Shown: in pieces, positions 38,127-49,720 of the stretch
How positions within the stretch are numbered: the stretch's first letter is position 1
Layout of the letters: the number at the start of each line of letters is the position of its first letter
NCBI GenBank assembly: GCA_027604705.1
Contig: JADHYV010000020.1
Span: 124,001-188,000 of the forward strand
DNA from: Allomyces arbusculus
Lineage: Eukaryota > Blastocladiomycota > Blastocladiomycetes > Blastocladiales > Blastocladiaceae
Reading direction: 5' to 3'
DNA: 64,000 nt
Position numbers and translations under genes: made by a program
The notes under the pieces: model-generated
Told to the model about the DNA's origin: nothing
The model's database searches: none
The model's input: only the letters and a program-made list of their open reading frames with translations

Positions 38127-41100
38127 CTACATAATCGCCGCCGGCACATTCCCACCCATCCAGTAATCCGACCGCACGCGGCGAATCCCCGTCAAGTGCT
38201 GGTACGCGACCGCCGACGGCACGGGAGGCGCCGTCGCACCGGGTAACAGCGCCGGTGCCGCCATACCCTCGGGTGACTTGCCGCCGCCACCGTCGCCCGA
38301 CGTGATCGTGATCTTGAATGGCGCGGGCGTCGCGGCCGTATTGGCTGCGGCGGGCGTGTGGTCGTGCAACTTGTGCTGCGCGGTCCACGACATGGCCTCG
38401 AGTTTGATGGCGTCGCGCAAGGACAGCGGGCGCGTCGGGATCGAGTCGAACCGGTCGTGCAGGGCAAAGTAGTACCGCGCGTACAAGGACGCCTTGACAG
38501 AGACGTTGAAGTGCAGGGCTTCGATGTAGAACCGCTCGAGCTCGTTGCTATGATCGCGCGGAAGCGTGGGATTAGCCGTGGGAGGGGACGCGGGTTAGGA
38601 GGGTGGACATGGGGAAACATACAAGTCGCTGACTTGCGCGTCGGGGAAGATGTTGCAGTAGTCGACGTTCCAGACGGCCTGGTCGTCCCAGACTTTGGAG
38701 GCCAGGAGCAGCGCGCCGAGGGTCTAAAAGAAACAGATGGCATGCTTCCGGTCAGCGAAGCGGATCGCGAAGGAGTGCCTTAACGATTCGTACCATGCGC
38801 GCCCAGTTGGCCGAGAACAGGGTCAGCCGCGTGTTCATGAGCATGCGCTCGAGGTAGACGAGCATGATGATGGCAATCTCGGACCCGAGCAACGCGGCCT
38901 CGAAAATCGAGAGGAGGTAAGTGTTGATCATGTCGAGTGTCGGAGGGGTGTGTGCGTGCGAGATTTTGGTCGTCCTCTATGTCAACGCGCCGGGAGTGAG
39001 CCACGAAAGTCTGACCGGGAACGAAGCACACAAAAAGCATACCGAAAGCGGGAACACTTCCTCAGAAAACAGTCGATGCGTGCGAAACTGGCGCGACCGG
39101 TGCGACTCCATGATCATCGCGTGCACGGCGGCACTAATCATTCTGACAAGTTCGGCCAACTCCGACCGGCAGGGCGTCGTCGCCAGAATATGCAGCGTCG
39201 AGCAACTGTTATACTTGGATATGCGACGCGCCGGCCGTGGCGGTGCGGCCATGCCCACCACGGCGCGTAGAAACAATGGGTCGTCCACGGCCGCGTCCGG
39301 GATCTGGAACGGCGGAGCTGTTTCGGCGAGCCCAATCGACATGCTTGATGTGCCTGAAAACGGATCCGATGGTGTGCTCCCTGTCACGGGCGAGGTCCGC
39401 CCATTGGACCCGGTTTGCACCTTGCCGGGGGCATAGGACCAGTACAGGCCCTCGGCGCCGTTGCTGCTTGAGGAGAGGGTCGTCGCCGTCGACGACGTAG
39501 TCATCCCACGACGTGAGCCCACCGCGTCTTGGCCCGCGACCTTGGGCAGGTCCCACAGCTCTGACCCAAACGCCGACTGGCTTTCCTGCGTGTCGCGCCA
39601 CGGCGAGGGCACCGCGTCGCCGGCCGCGTACCTGGCAAGTGGGACGGGGCCCGGGAAACTGACGGGCATGGCGTTCGGCAGCATCGACGCCTGCGGCATC
39701 GCCGGTGAAATCACGGGCGAGAGCTTGTGGTGCGTGCCAGTGTACCCGGCCGAGAGAAGCGATACGGGCGGGTGCGCAAACGAAGAGCTCTCCGTAAACG
39801 GGTCATTGGGCCGTGTTTCGAACAGGGTCGTGGACGGGGCCGATCCGGATGATGGCGGCGCGACAGCAAGCGTAATGACAATGTGGTCGCCCGGCTTGGC
39901 GCCGTCAACTGAGAAACTGCGCTGCGAGACCTTGATCCCGCCGGCGCCCTGTGCGGTGGTACCCTGCGACGGCCGTGTGCCCGAGGTTTGCGGCAGGGCC
40001 GGGTCGGATTCGAGCGTGGGCAGGCCACCGAACCCGACCTGGCTCCGCGATCCGGACAGGAGTGCATCGGACGTGGCCAGGCCGACGGCGAGGAATGGGG
40101 TCCCACTTGGAGTGAGCGTCGTCGTTGGAGAGACGGGGACCACAATGCCCTTGTTCGACACGTCTTCTGTGTTGTCCATGTCGACGTCGTCGTCCGGCAC
40201 GAGCAGTCGTGGCCCACTGCGCGGCGATTTGGGCGCGAGCGCCATGATTGATGCCTTACTGGCAACGGTCATCGACGGCGACTGCGCGAGTTCGGGCCCG
40301 AGGTACAGCTCCGACGTGGGCATGAGCGCGCTAAACGACCGGTTGTGCGGCAGCACGGCGCGGTCGGTGCCGAGGGCATTGGCGGGCGGGTCACTGGAGG
40401 ATGAAGGGACATTGATCATGAGCGCGCTCGCTGACTCGGCACCGCCCAAATGGCCAATGGGTTTTGGCACCAACGAATCGCCCGAGTGTGCTCGACCGCC
40501 TCCCGGAATATGCGCGACAAATTCGCCCGGCCGTAATCGCATTTGCACGTTGATACCGTCGCGTCCGGCCGGCACGTCGAGCGCCAAGTCTGGGATCACC
40601 GCCGGGACCAAGTCAATCGGAGCCGCGACCGCGACCGGCTCGATTTCATGGTGGTAATCCCGCTGCGCATGCTGTGCCGCGAGCGTAAACGGCGCCATGA
40701 TCGCCTCAATCGACGCGCCCATGATTCGCAGATGCTGTTGCTGTACCGGCGCTGCCGCTGCAACACTGACGCCCGTAAACGACCCGCCGAGATGCAACGG
40801 GTGCAGCCCGGTCACGGCAGCTGATGGCGTCCCGGCCTTGGCCAAATCCTCGATCCCTCCGAGCCGTGCGCCGGGGCCGCCGCTGCCTGCAGCGGGGCCG
40901 TTGGGCGTGCCGCTACTACGCGGCGTCAGAAACACGTCCTGCGAGCTGGCGAGGAACGACGAGTCGCGGCTGCTTGGGAACAGGCGGCGTGCTGGCTTGG
41001 ACGCAGATGGCGAGGCGTGTTCAGCGGGGGTTGTTGGTCGGGATGACGAGGCGGCAAGGGCATCGATGGCACCGGCGAATTGGTTAACGTGGGCGCGCAC

Positions 41101-41301
41101 GCCGCTAGCGAGATCCCCGGCGTCGGCCGGTTGGCGCTGCAGGGGACCGCCATGGGGGGCAATGAACGAGCCGGTGGGCGTCGTGAAGCCGCTTGACGGG
41201 GACGAGTCCGCGCCGTGCGCGGAAGACGGCGAAGGCTGCTGGTGGTTGCGGGCAGAGGCGGCCGCACGCGATGAGTTGAGGGCCGACTTGTAGAGCGACA
41301 T
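38127..41301 (-). CDS. CCNY: Cyclin Y family protein with very long disordered N-terminus
   Basis: Exons 41301..39043, 38976..38794, 38723..38623, 38547..38127 give 987 residues. The C-terminal part is clearly cyclin-Y-like: [69 protein letters not shown]. In animals cyclin Y is membrane-tethered and activates CDK14/CDK16, and the cyclin box here is intact. Unlike animal CCNY (about 340 residues), it carries about 720 residues of Ser/Pro/Thr-rich sequence beginning [17 protein letters not shown], in one continuous exon with the YNSCST motif. Introns are 66, 70 and 75 nt. The 3' end lies 112 bp from the SMC1 stop in convergent orientation. Confidence 0.88.
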
Positions 41302-41955
41302 GGCGGCGGAAGCGGTCGATTGGATCAGCACAACGGAAGCAATACGATCATGGGCAGGTCGGGTCGGGAACGGGGGTGCAGAGCAGGGGAGCGCGATCAA
41401 GTGTCGAGTCGAGTCGGTGCGAAGCGCGCCGTCTATCGGGGCGAGGTCGAGCGGGGGATGTCGCACGCAAGCTGCGGTCGCGGACGATCGAGTGCGGCAA
41501 GTCACGGCAGACAGGAAACCAGCCTGCGTCAGTCTATGGTGCCGCGATCACCGCGTGCATTGCACAGAGTCGGCAACGTGCGCGCGCTCTCGAGGCAGCC
41601 ATGGCGCAGAGACGCAGTTGTGGTGGTGATGCGAACCGACTGGCTTTGATCTTAATCAATCACGGTCACGTTTTCATAAATGCTCAAGTTATCTCCCTGT
41701 TTTTACTCTCAAGCTGTGCTTTTCATTGCTTCACTCGCGCCCGGCCGCGGCTGTCTGCAATCCGCTACCATGGACGCCCACAGCCTCCTTTCCAACTGTA
41801 TTCGCAAGCGTCCCGCTCTTCGGCCATCCTCAACGCACCAGAACCCGCGCTTGCTCTAACACTGCATCTCTGGGACATCAACGACAGGCCGCCAGCTGTG
41901 ATCTTTCCCCGACCGCTTTTCGACTTGTTGCGCACGCGAACCGGCCACACCAACC
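41302..41955. promoter_or_regulatory. Divergent promoter region, cyclin Y / ARM-like gene
   Basis: About 650 bp between divergent starts. ATG 41770 in an excellent context (CTACCATGGAC) opens only a 30-codon frame (MDAHSLLSNCIRKRPAL...) and might be an upstream ORF of the ARM-like gene; otherwise nothing seen. Confidence 0.35.
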
Positions 41956-42936
41956 ATGAACCGATTAACTGGCAAGGAAATCGACTCGTCGGCGCCCTAT
42001 TTCATTGCGCTCCAGTCCGAGACCAAGCGGCTCCTGGGCGCCAATATGGGGCTCCGGATTCGAGGTAATCAAAGTTAATCAGCGCACGGATACCAAATGA
42101 TTCTGTTGACGAGGAGTGCCTTGTCCATTGGATAGCATGCACCGAGATTGGACACATTGTCTACCACGGCGGGGAGCTGGTCCAAACGGTGAGTATTCAG
42201 CTCGCAGTCGCCGTGCCCCCATATCCTGACCGTCACGAACCGACTCGCAGGTTCTCAGCAATGACCCACGTATCATTGACCAGTTGCTCTCCATTGTCCG
42301 CGCCGAAAAGCCGCAACCACTTCCGTTGCAAGTGGTACGTTCGTTGCCGGGTTGCCTCATCACGACAAAATCACGCAATTCATTCCTGGGTTTTGTTCAG
42401 GCGGCCATCAGAGCTCTGTCCGTGATCGTGCGCGCCGGACCCGTTATTCAAGAAATGCTCGAAGAACGCGGGCTCATGGACATGCTTCTCACCACGCTCA
42501 AGCACCCCGACGAGGAAATGGTACTATTTACTGTTTTGCCGCACCGATTTAATCGAACCCGTCTGCTAACTGGCCAGTATCAAACTAGCGCGTCTACACG
42601 TGCCACACCCTCCTCTTTTTTCTCATCAAGTCGATTGACAAGTACGCGCCGAGCCTGTGCACGGCCGAGGTCCAAGTGCGTCCGATCTTCTTGTTCCCTT
42701 CGACCCACCCAGCCAGGATTGACGGTGCACTACCGTGCTCATAGGGCCAACTCCGCCGTGCCGCGCTCGACGACTGGACGTTTTTCCAGTACAACGACGC
42801 TGAGGAGCTCATGAAGCTGCTCGAGATCCCCTACGACCCGTACCTCGTCTCCGGGTGCATCCAGTCGGCCAAAGGCAAGCAGGACCGCGGCATGTCTGTG
42901 TCGTCGCAAGGGTCGGGCGGGTTTGACGATGACTAG
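41956..42936 (+). CDS. Small ARM/HEAT-like protein of unknown function
   Basis: Exons 41956..42064, 42136..42188, 42251..42334, 42401..42520, 42589..42675, 42745..42936 give 214 residues; all phases agree and all introns are 62 to 71 nt. The whole protein is helical: LRIRACTEIGHIVYHGGELV, then RIIDQLLSIVRAEKPQPLPL, AAIRALSVIVRAGPVIQEML, MLLTTLKHPDEEMRVYTCHT and WTFFQYNDAEELMKLLEIPY. Repeating helix pairs of this kind suggest an armadillo-like fold, as in small ARMH/CFAP-type proteins, but I do not recognise the family. The C-terminus ends in a Ser/Gly/Asp tail. The last intron could instead start six bases earlier, at GTCCAA. Confidence 0.65.
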
Positions 42937-43030
42937 CTGACTTCATGACGAAACGATCAGCGTTCACACAAACAAACACGGATCTTGTTTTTGAACATTT
43001 CTGATCGGCATCGTTCTCAGCAACCGCACC

Positions 43031-46000
43031 CTACCCTCGCGCCGCCTTCTTGCCTGCTGTCTTGAGCCTCCCCGTCGCCAGCCACGTCTCATACGTCGCG
43101 ACACGCGTCTGCCATGACACGTCGGCTGGATCCCCACCGGCGCGCGGATCCGTCGCGTCGGCCACCATAATCCCGACCTTCCCCGGCAACGCGACATACG
43201 CCTCGTACAGCGTCGCATCCTCGCGGGACACATCCGCGCGCGCATCTCCCCTCGCCAACGCGCACGTGCGCGTAAACACATCAAAGTCTGGGTGTGCCGC
43301 ATATGGGTTCGGGTACTCGTGCAAGTTACTGCCATGCGGGACGAGCACGACGCGGTGATTCCCGTCAAAAATGGGCAAAAATGGCTCGAGCTGTAACTTG
43401 TCCGGGTCGGTCTCGGCCAAGTACCGCCGGTATCCGCGTTCCATGGACGACGACATGTCAAGTGAGAGAGCCTTTTCAACCATGGTCTCGATCAATTTCT
43501 TCTTGACTTTGCGCGGCTTCTCGGAGGTCCCATCGACGCCGTCAGTTATGCCCGCCGCGGCCTTGGCCGATAACGACGGAAACGGCTCGAGCATGTCGGG
43601 GGTCGCGCGGCCGGCCGCGGGAGACATCGCGTCGGTCGGTACCGGGAGGTCCGGGACGGGCGCGACGTAGTCGGGCTCGACGGGTTCCGACTTGGTGCGC
43701 CGGTGCCCATGGCTCGTGATGGTTGATTCGGCGTCATCACGGTCCACCGCGGCGACGGCGGAAGCGGCCAGGTCGGCCATGGCCATCGGGTCAGTCGCGG
43801 CAGTCGCGGCCCCGCCGAAGAAACTCGACATGGACGCGGTGCGTTCACGTAGGAACTGCGAGTCCGAGTTGCGCGCCGACAACCATTTTTTGAGCCCCTT
43901 GAGGTTGAACTTGCCGCCTTCGCCGTTCTCGACGGCGTCGGTCGGGTCTTGGCCGAACCTAATCCCGCGAACGAAGCCAAGCGCATCAGAAAGGGCGGGG
44001 AGTCCGATACATGCACAGCGGCAAAAAATACGTACGTCTTGCAAATATCCTCAAGCGTGACGAGCTCATTGCGAAACGCCCACTGGTCGCTCTCATCGCT
44101 CGCCGACCCGGCGAGCGCGCCCTCCTCAGCCAGTTCCGGCAGCGCCTGGCGCCACTCGGTGTACTTGCCTGTGGCCTTGGCGCGCTCGGCCATCGCCTCC
44201 CAGGCGGCATTCGGCATGACGAATCCATCCCAATCGCGAAACACGCCCAGGAAAATATCAATCGCGTCCTGCTTTTCGGCATCAGTGAAACTGTTGTTGT
44301 AGTACCGCTTGAGCGTCTCGATCATGTCGCGCGACTGTGTCGCCAAGTTGCGGTCGCGGTAGGTGCGCATCGTGTTGACGAGCGCCGACCCGCCATACTG
44401 CAGCGCAATCGCGTCGCCGTGACGCTCGTAGAGCGCCGTGAGTTGCTGGATCGCGTCGGTGTCGAAGTCGAGGACCGCCGTGCGCAGAATGCCGAGGTGC
44501 ACGAGTTGTCGCTCGAGCGCGCACTTGCCGATCACGAATGCCGCGGCGTTAGTGCGGTCAAGACAGTCGATGCAATTTGTGCGGATAATGCCTTCTTGCA
44601 CGCGAGCACAGATCATATCGCTACATCGATCAGAGCGGAGCAGATCAGTCTCAGATTGCAACGAGAATCACTCATCAAACGGACATACCCATCATTCCGC
44701 AACCGCGCCTGCACGTAAGCCTCCGGCACGCACGCAAAGAAACCAATCTCATCGACCATTTTTGCCACACGTTCCTCGAGCAAGTCAATGACGCGCCCCG
44801 TCTTGGCCTCGCGCGACATGTCGATATGGTGGTACTCGATACGCTCCGACGTGCCGCCCTCGACCAAAAACTGGTTCAGATACTTGACACACATTTCAAA
44901 GTCGTCGCCGAGGATGCTCTCGCGCTTGACGCGCTCGTTGGTCTTGATCAGGTTGAAGACAATCAGCGGCGCGCCATAGTGCTCGAGCATGCGGTTGAAG
45001 TGTTTCGAAGCGACCACGTAAAAAGGGTCGCGGATGTTGACTGGATCAACGACGCAATTGATTAGACATGGGAGCAAGTCACGAAAAGAAGCGAGGAGGA
45101 AACGAACGGCTGATTGGCGGCTTGGGCGTCATCGCGCTATTGTCCTGGCTCCAAATCAGCGGAATACTGCCGCGATGCTGCACAAACGACGTGTACGGCG
45201 GGACCCATGGGAACCCGACGGGCAGCCGCTCCAGCCGGACCGTGCCGTCGGGAGAGATGCCTCGGCCATAACAAAATGCGCATTGCAGCTGCGGCGCAAT
45301 CCGGCTCGCGAACGACCCACTCGGCGTTCCCGGTTTCGGGAGTGGCGGGAGCTCCTTGTGCAGTCCCAAAGTTGGAGACATGGGCGGCGAATGACCTGCT
45401 GCGACAGGCGCGGGCTCATCGCCGTCGTCCTCCGAGTGCGCCAAGGGCGACTGGGGTCGCAACAGCGGTGATGTGGGTGCGTCGACAGGGAGTGCCGAGG
45501 TTGCACCCATAGTGGGACTCGTGGTCGTCGCTGCAGGCGCTGCAGTTGCTGGCGCAGATTCCCAGATACTTGACCCATTACCAAGCCCCGATGGCGGACG
45601 GTGAAGCGATGCGGCGGCCTTGGCGGCCTTGTCCAAGTCTGGGAAATGCAGCTGCACACCGTCATGCACGATCTGTTCCGATTCGACCTCGTTCGCGACC
45701 CATCCGTCAGCATCCGCCCCACGTTTCAGGAACCGCGCCCCCGCAAACTTGCGCGACCGGCGGGCAATGAGAGTCACGAAAATGGGACGCCCGAGGACCG
45801 AAAACTGCACTTGCCCGACGAATCCCTGGATCGCGGGCACAAACCACGGGCTCGGCGGGACGATACGGCGCGCCGACGACGTCGTGGACTGGTCACCGCT
45901 GCTGCCGCTGGTCGCGTCGTCGAGCACACCGGTGCCCTTGACGGCGATTTCAATGTGGTAGGCGTTCCACGTGAACATGCCGCAGTTGCTGATGCCCGAC

Positions 46001-46842
46001 TCGGTCACACCCGCGGAGCCCATGCCGCGCTTGGCGACGCGCGTGCACTGCGGGCACAGGAGCGGTGGTGCGGACGACGTGGGCGATGGTGCAGCAACAG
46101 CAGGGTCGGGTGCAAACCGGGGTTCGCCGCTGCCACTGGCGGTCGACGCGTTACGGCGCAGCGTCGCGCGCAACGCCTGCGCGAGCAAGTTATGCTGCAG
46201 CGTGTGCGTCAGATCGTAGGTGGGCGAGTAATAAAGGTCCTGCTGCAACGAGGTCATGGCGTGGAACGCAGCAACATAGTTGCTCTCGGCGACGCGGCGC
46301 GGAATCTTCACGAACAACGGATTCGCGATCGGGATCAGGCGCACTTCGTCGACGCGGAATAGCTTGTGTGGCCCGAGCGCCGCGACTTCGGACGATTGTA
46401 CGGCCGCGACAATGTAGTACCCGGCAACGAAGCGTGTCACGCCAAGAAGAGCATGGCAGCGCGCGATGCGGCGCACCGAGTCGTTGCCGTGGTCGAGCAT
46501 GTCGAGGACTTGGCGGACTTGAGCATGCGTGTAAAGCACACCGTCATCATGGATGGCGAGGCCGATTTGGTCGTGCGGTGTGCTGCGAATGGCCGAGGGC
46601 ACGCAGGGGTCGAGCGGCGGGGCCACTGTGCGGTCGAATTTGAGGATGCGGTAGGCATGGCCGCGCGTGCCATAGGATCCGACGGCGTAGATGCGCTAGA
46701 CAGAATCAGAAGCAGCATCGCAGCGGTCGTGCTGGGGTGATCAGCGTGCGGTTCTTGTCATGACCGTCACCGCGACTGGCAACTTGCACAGACGACCCAC
46801 CGTCTTGGTCTCGTAGAGATCGACATTGGACAGGTAGCGCAT
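43031..46842 (-). CDS. FIG4: FIG4-type polyphosphoinositide 5-phosphatase (SAC domain)
   Basis: SAC phosphatase that dephosphorylates PI(3,5)P2 and works with the Fab1/PIKfyve-Vac14 complex on the vacuole or endolysosome. Exons: 46842..46801, 46695..45108, 45040..44689, 44620..44036, 43958..43031; 1164 residues, longer than yeast or human FIG4 (about 900). N-terminus: NVDLYETKTRIYAVGSYG, rebuilt across intron 1. SAC core: GVTRFVAGYYIV, SPTYDLTHTLQHNLL, WNAYHIE, PKPPISLNIRDPFYVVASKH. The catalytic CX5R(T) is RTNCIDCLDRTN, with ALQYGGSALVNTM after it. Extra length comes from low-complexity inserts, one of which contains CPQC (about residue 215), and a disordered C-terminal region. Introns are 105, 67, 68 and 77 nt. 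Confidence 0.93.
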
Positions 46843-47292
46843 GGTGTGCTGCAGTGCGCGTGGTCGCGCGCGCGGCCTGCTCGTATATCAGACGGTACGG
46901 CGATGGCATGAGCACTCGAACAAGATTGCCGACGAGCACGACGCGACGGAGGAGTAATCCTGTTGACAGCAGTGCGAGTCAAACACCTGCCAGGACTTCT
47001 GGCAACATGCGCCGCGCCCACCGCACTCCACCGCAGGCCACCGCACGACACGGCGGTGCCCCACAGCGAACGCGCTCCACCCGGCCGCACGGCGCGGGTC
47101 CTCGATTGGCAGCGCCGTCACGTCATCTCATCCACGTCGCCGCCAAAAAGACAACCTCCCGCACCGTGTCCACGCGCCCGTGCTCCATCGGCAGCTCGTC
47201 CTCTCGTCTCGGCGCGCCGACCGGCGCCTCCACCAGCTCTACCCTCGCAGCAACGCTATCACGGCAATCAAGTCTCCAGCGACATCGACATC
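46843..47292. promoter_or_regulatory. Divergent promoter region, FIG4 / ATG4
   Basis: 450 bp between divergent start codons. The plus-strand frame is open upstream of the ATG4 start but has no ATG, so it is leader rather than protein. No specific site recognised. Confidence 0.4.
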
Positions 47293-49179
47293 ATGGCCGA
47301 CCAAGCAGCAGCGCAGACCTCGCCTCCGGATGCGACGCCGTCGACCGAGCAGCTCATCAACCCGCCCGAGTCCGAGACGCCCCAAGTTGATGTACCGCGG
47401 GCCGCGGACGCGTCGCCTGCCGTCACCAACGCGTCTCCTGCCGCCCCAGTGCTGCCGTCACCCGCGATCCCACCCGCAAGTACCTCTCCGGCCTCCACAG
47501 CCGCACCCGTCGCGGCACCTGCTCGCCCTGCCGTCGCGACCCAGGTCCAGGCACTCTGGAGCAACCTGTCGAGCTCGGCGCGCTCGCTGCTCAACCATGT
47601 CGAAAACACAATTCACGATTTCTTGTCGGCCACGTCGCTGACGCCCTTGCCCGCCGACGTCTCGGCTGCCGACGAGGCCGTGCTCTTGGCCAAGTCGTTC
47701 CCGCTGGATCCGGCCGGCATCACGGCATTACGCGAGGAATTGGCACGGAGGTGGGCTCGACTCTCATCGCGTTTCGTGTTGTGTGCCATCAATCCACGAA
47801 CATTGACCTGACTGCGTCGTGGCTGGGTGGGCCATTCTAGACCGCGCTTGACCTACCGCAGCCAATTCTCGCCCTTGGAGCCCGCCACATTCACGTCAGA
47901 TCAAGGGTGGGGGTGCGTGATTGCCATCGTGTCTTCTTCCTTTCTCAGGCGGTTGACTCAATTCTGATCATCGTGCAGGTGCATGATTCGCGTCGGCCAA
48001 TCGCTCATCTTGGAGGGCATGCTCCGCGTGCGACTCGGGCGAGGGGCCGTTCGTGACGCTTCGAATCCAGACTATCTCGAGGTACGGAGAGTGATTCGCG
48101 TCCCGGCAGATTCTTATGTGAAGCTCATTAACGTGCACGTCGGGTAGATTGTGCAATGGTTCTGCGACGACCCGGCAGCACCATTTTCCATCCACGCGAT
48201 TGTCAAGAAGGGCATGGAAATGGACACGGCCATTGGAGAATGGGTGCGTCTCGCTATTCTGTGACCGTAAGCTTGGGTCCCCAACACTGACCTGGTTTAC
48301 TTGCGAAGTTTGGCCCAACAATCATGGCGCAGGCAATGAAGTGCGTTTCTGTCGCAGCAGCAGCTCCTTCGTCGCGACGACCCAACTGACAATTCGCGCT
48401 CGTCGTGCTCAGAAAAAACTCGGCCGATGCACCATCGATTCCACCCATTTTCGTTGCCCAAGACGCCATTGTGTTTGCCAGTGACATGGGCGACCTGTTT
48501 CGCAACAACCAGGACGGGCCCGTCCTGCTCCTGATACCGCTTCGGCTCGGCATCGACGCACTGCATGTCGCGTATTGGCCGTTCATCAAGGTGTGATGCG
48601 GATATCTTTCGGCAGTACAGTTACCATGAGCTCACCGTCTTTCTCCACCTCCAGCAATCGTTTCGATCCCCCTACTCGATTGGTATTGCCGGGTACGCAC
48701 TTCATGATGAATCCTGCTTTCTCAATTGACTGCTGACCCCGAGCAACGTGCGCTTCGCCTTCTTGTAGCGGTCGCCCGTCGTCGGCATTGTACATGGTGG
48801 GCACAGTTCGCGACTCGCTGCTCGTTTTGGACCCGCACACGACGCAGCCCGCGTTCCACGGGACCGCGAGCGAGCTTGGCACCATTCACACCGACGTGGT
48901 CCGGTGCCTTGCGGCCACGTCGCTCGATCCGAGCTTGTGCCTCGGGTTTGCGTTTGCTTCGCCGGCCGATTGGACGCGATGGGTCGCGTGGATTTCCAAG
49001 GTACGATATTTGACGATGGAAGCGGCCGCGTGGACGCGACTGACTTTCTCCTTCCATGTGGCGATGTGTAGCTGCGCGAGTCCGGGATCGAGGTTCCGTT
49101 CTCGATCCAAGCGGCAACGTGGGTCACGGACGAGAATCTGGCTCTTTCTGAGAGCGACTCGGAGTCGGAGTTGCCGTGA
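47293..49179 (+). CDS. ATG4: Autophagy cysteine protease ATG4
   Basis: Processes Atg8 to expose its C-terminal glycine and later delipidates Atg8-PE. Nine exons: 47293..47750, 47841..47912, 47979..48081, 48148..48243, 48309..48340, 48413..48590, 48655..48692, 48769..49000, 49072..49179; 438 residues. Splicing rebuilds TYRSQFSPL, TSDQGWGCMIRVGQSLI (catalytic Cys about residue 178), VQWFCDDPAAPFSIH, GEWFGPTIMAQAMK, LLLIPLRLGIDAL, SPYSIGIAGGRPSSALYMVG and VLDPHTTQPAF with the catalytic Asp and His. The first 110 residues are Ala/Pro/Ser-rich and probably disordered. Two exons are only 32 and 38 nt. The acidic tail LSESDSESELP could hold an LC3-interacting-type motif (inference). Confidence 0.95.
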
Positions 49180-49720
49180 AGTTTGTACAGTTGCGTTGAC
49201 AGAAACATGTTTGTTTCGCCGTGCCTTCCCTAAACTCTATCTTGCCCGACAGGGATGGTCGAGACGGTGCCTGTAGCCGGCCCGACCAGGTTCGTTGTCG
49301 CGCTCTCAGCCAGCGGCCCGGCGCGTGAACAATTGTATTCTCGTACAGTTTCCGTGCGCTCTCCACCCTATTTTGATGTCAGTCAAGGTCGAATCCATCT
49401 TGTCGACGGAGACCAGAGAACGGCAAGAGCATAACACAAGCGTCAGCCGTTTGTTCTCGCTTCACCTGATCCCACCCGCATCGGTGTCACGGCCCACCGC
49501 ACCGACCTCAGCTACGCTGTGCAAATCTGCTCACAACCAGCTTCACGGCCAGTCGAGATTGTCGCGACGCTGAACACGATCAAAGACGACGACGTCAACG
49601 ACGACGAGTTCCAGCAACCTTGTGCAGGACCACGACGAACCCGACTCGACTGGACCCGCTTGCCCGCGGATCACCCCCCCGTCAGCCCCAACGCCAACCC
49701 GATCTACGACCAGCAGCAAG
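49180..49720. other. Intergenic, no gene seen
   Basis: Between ATG4 and PheRS alpha, same strand. The frame running into PheRS from 49622 has no upstream ATG; it looks like a 5' leader. Nothing else recognised. Confidence 0.5.
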
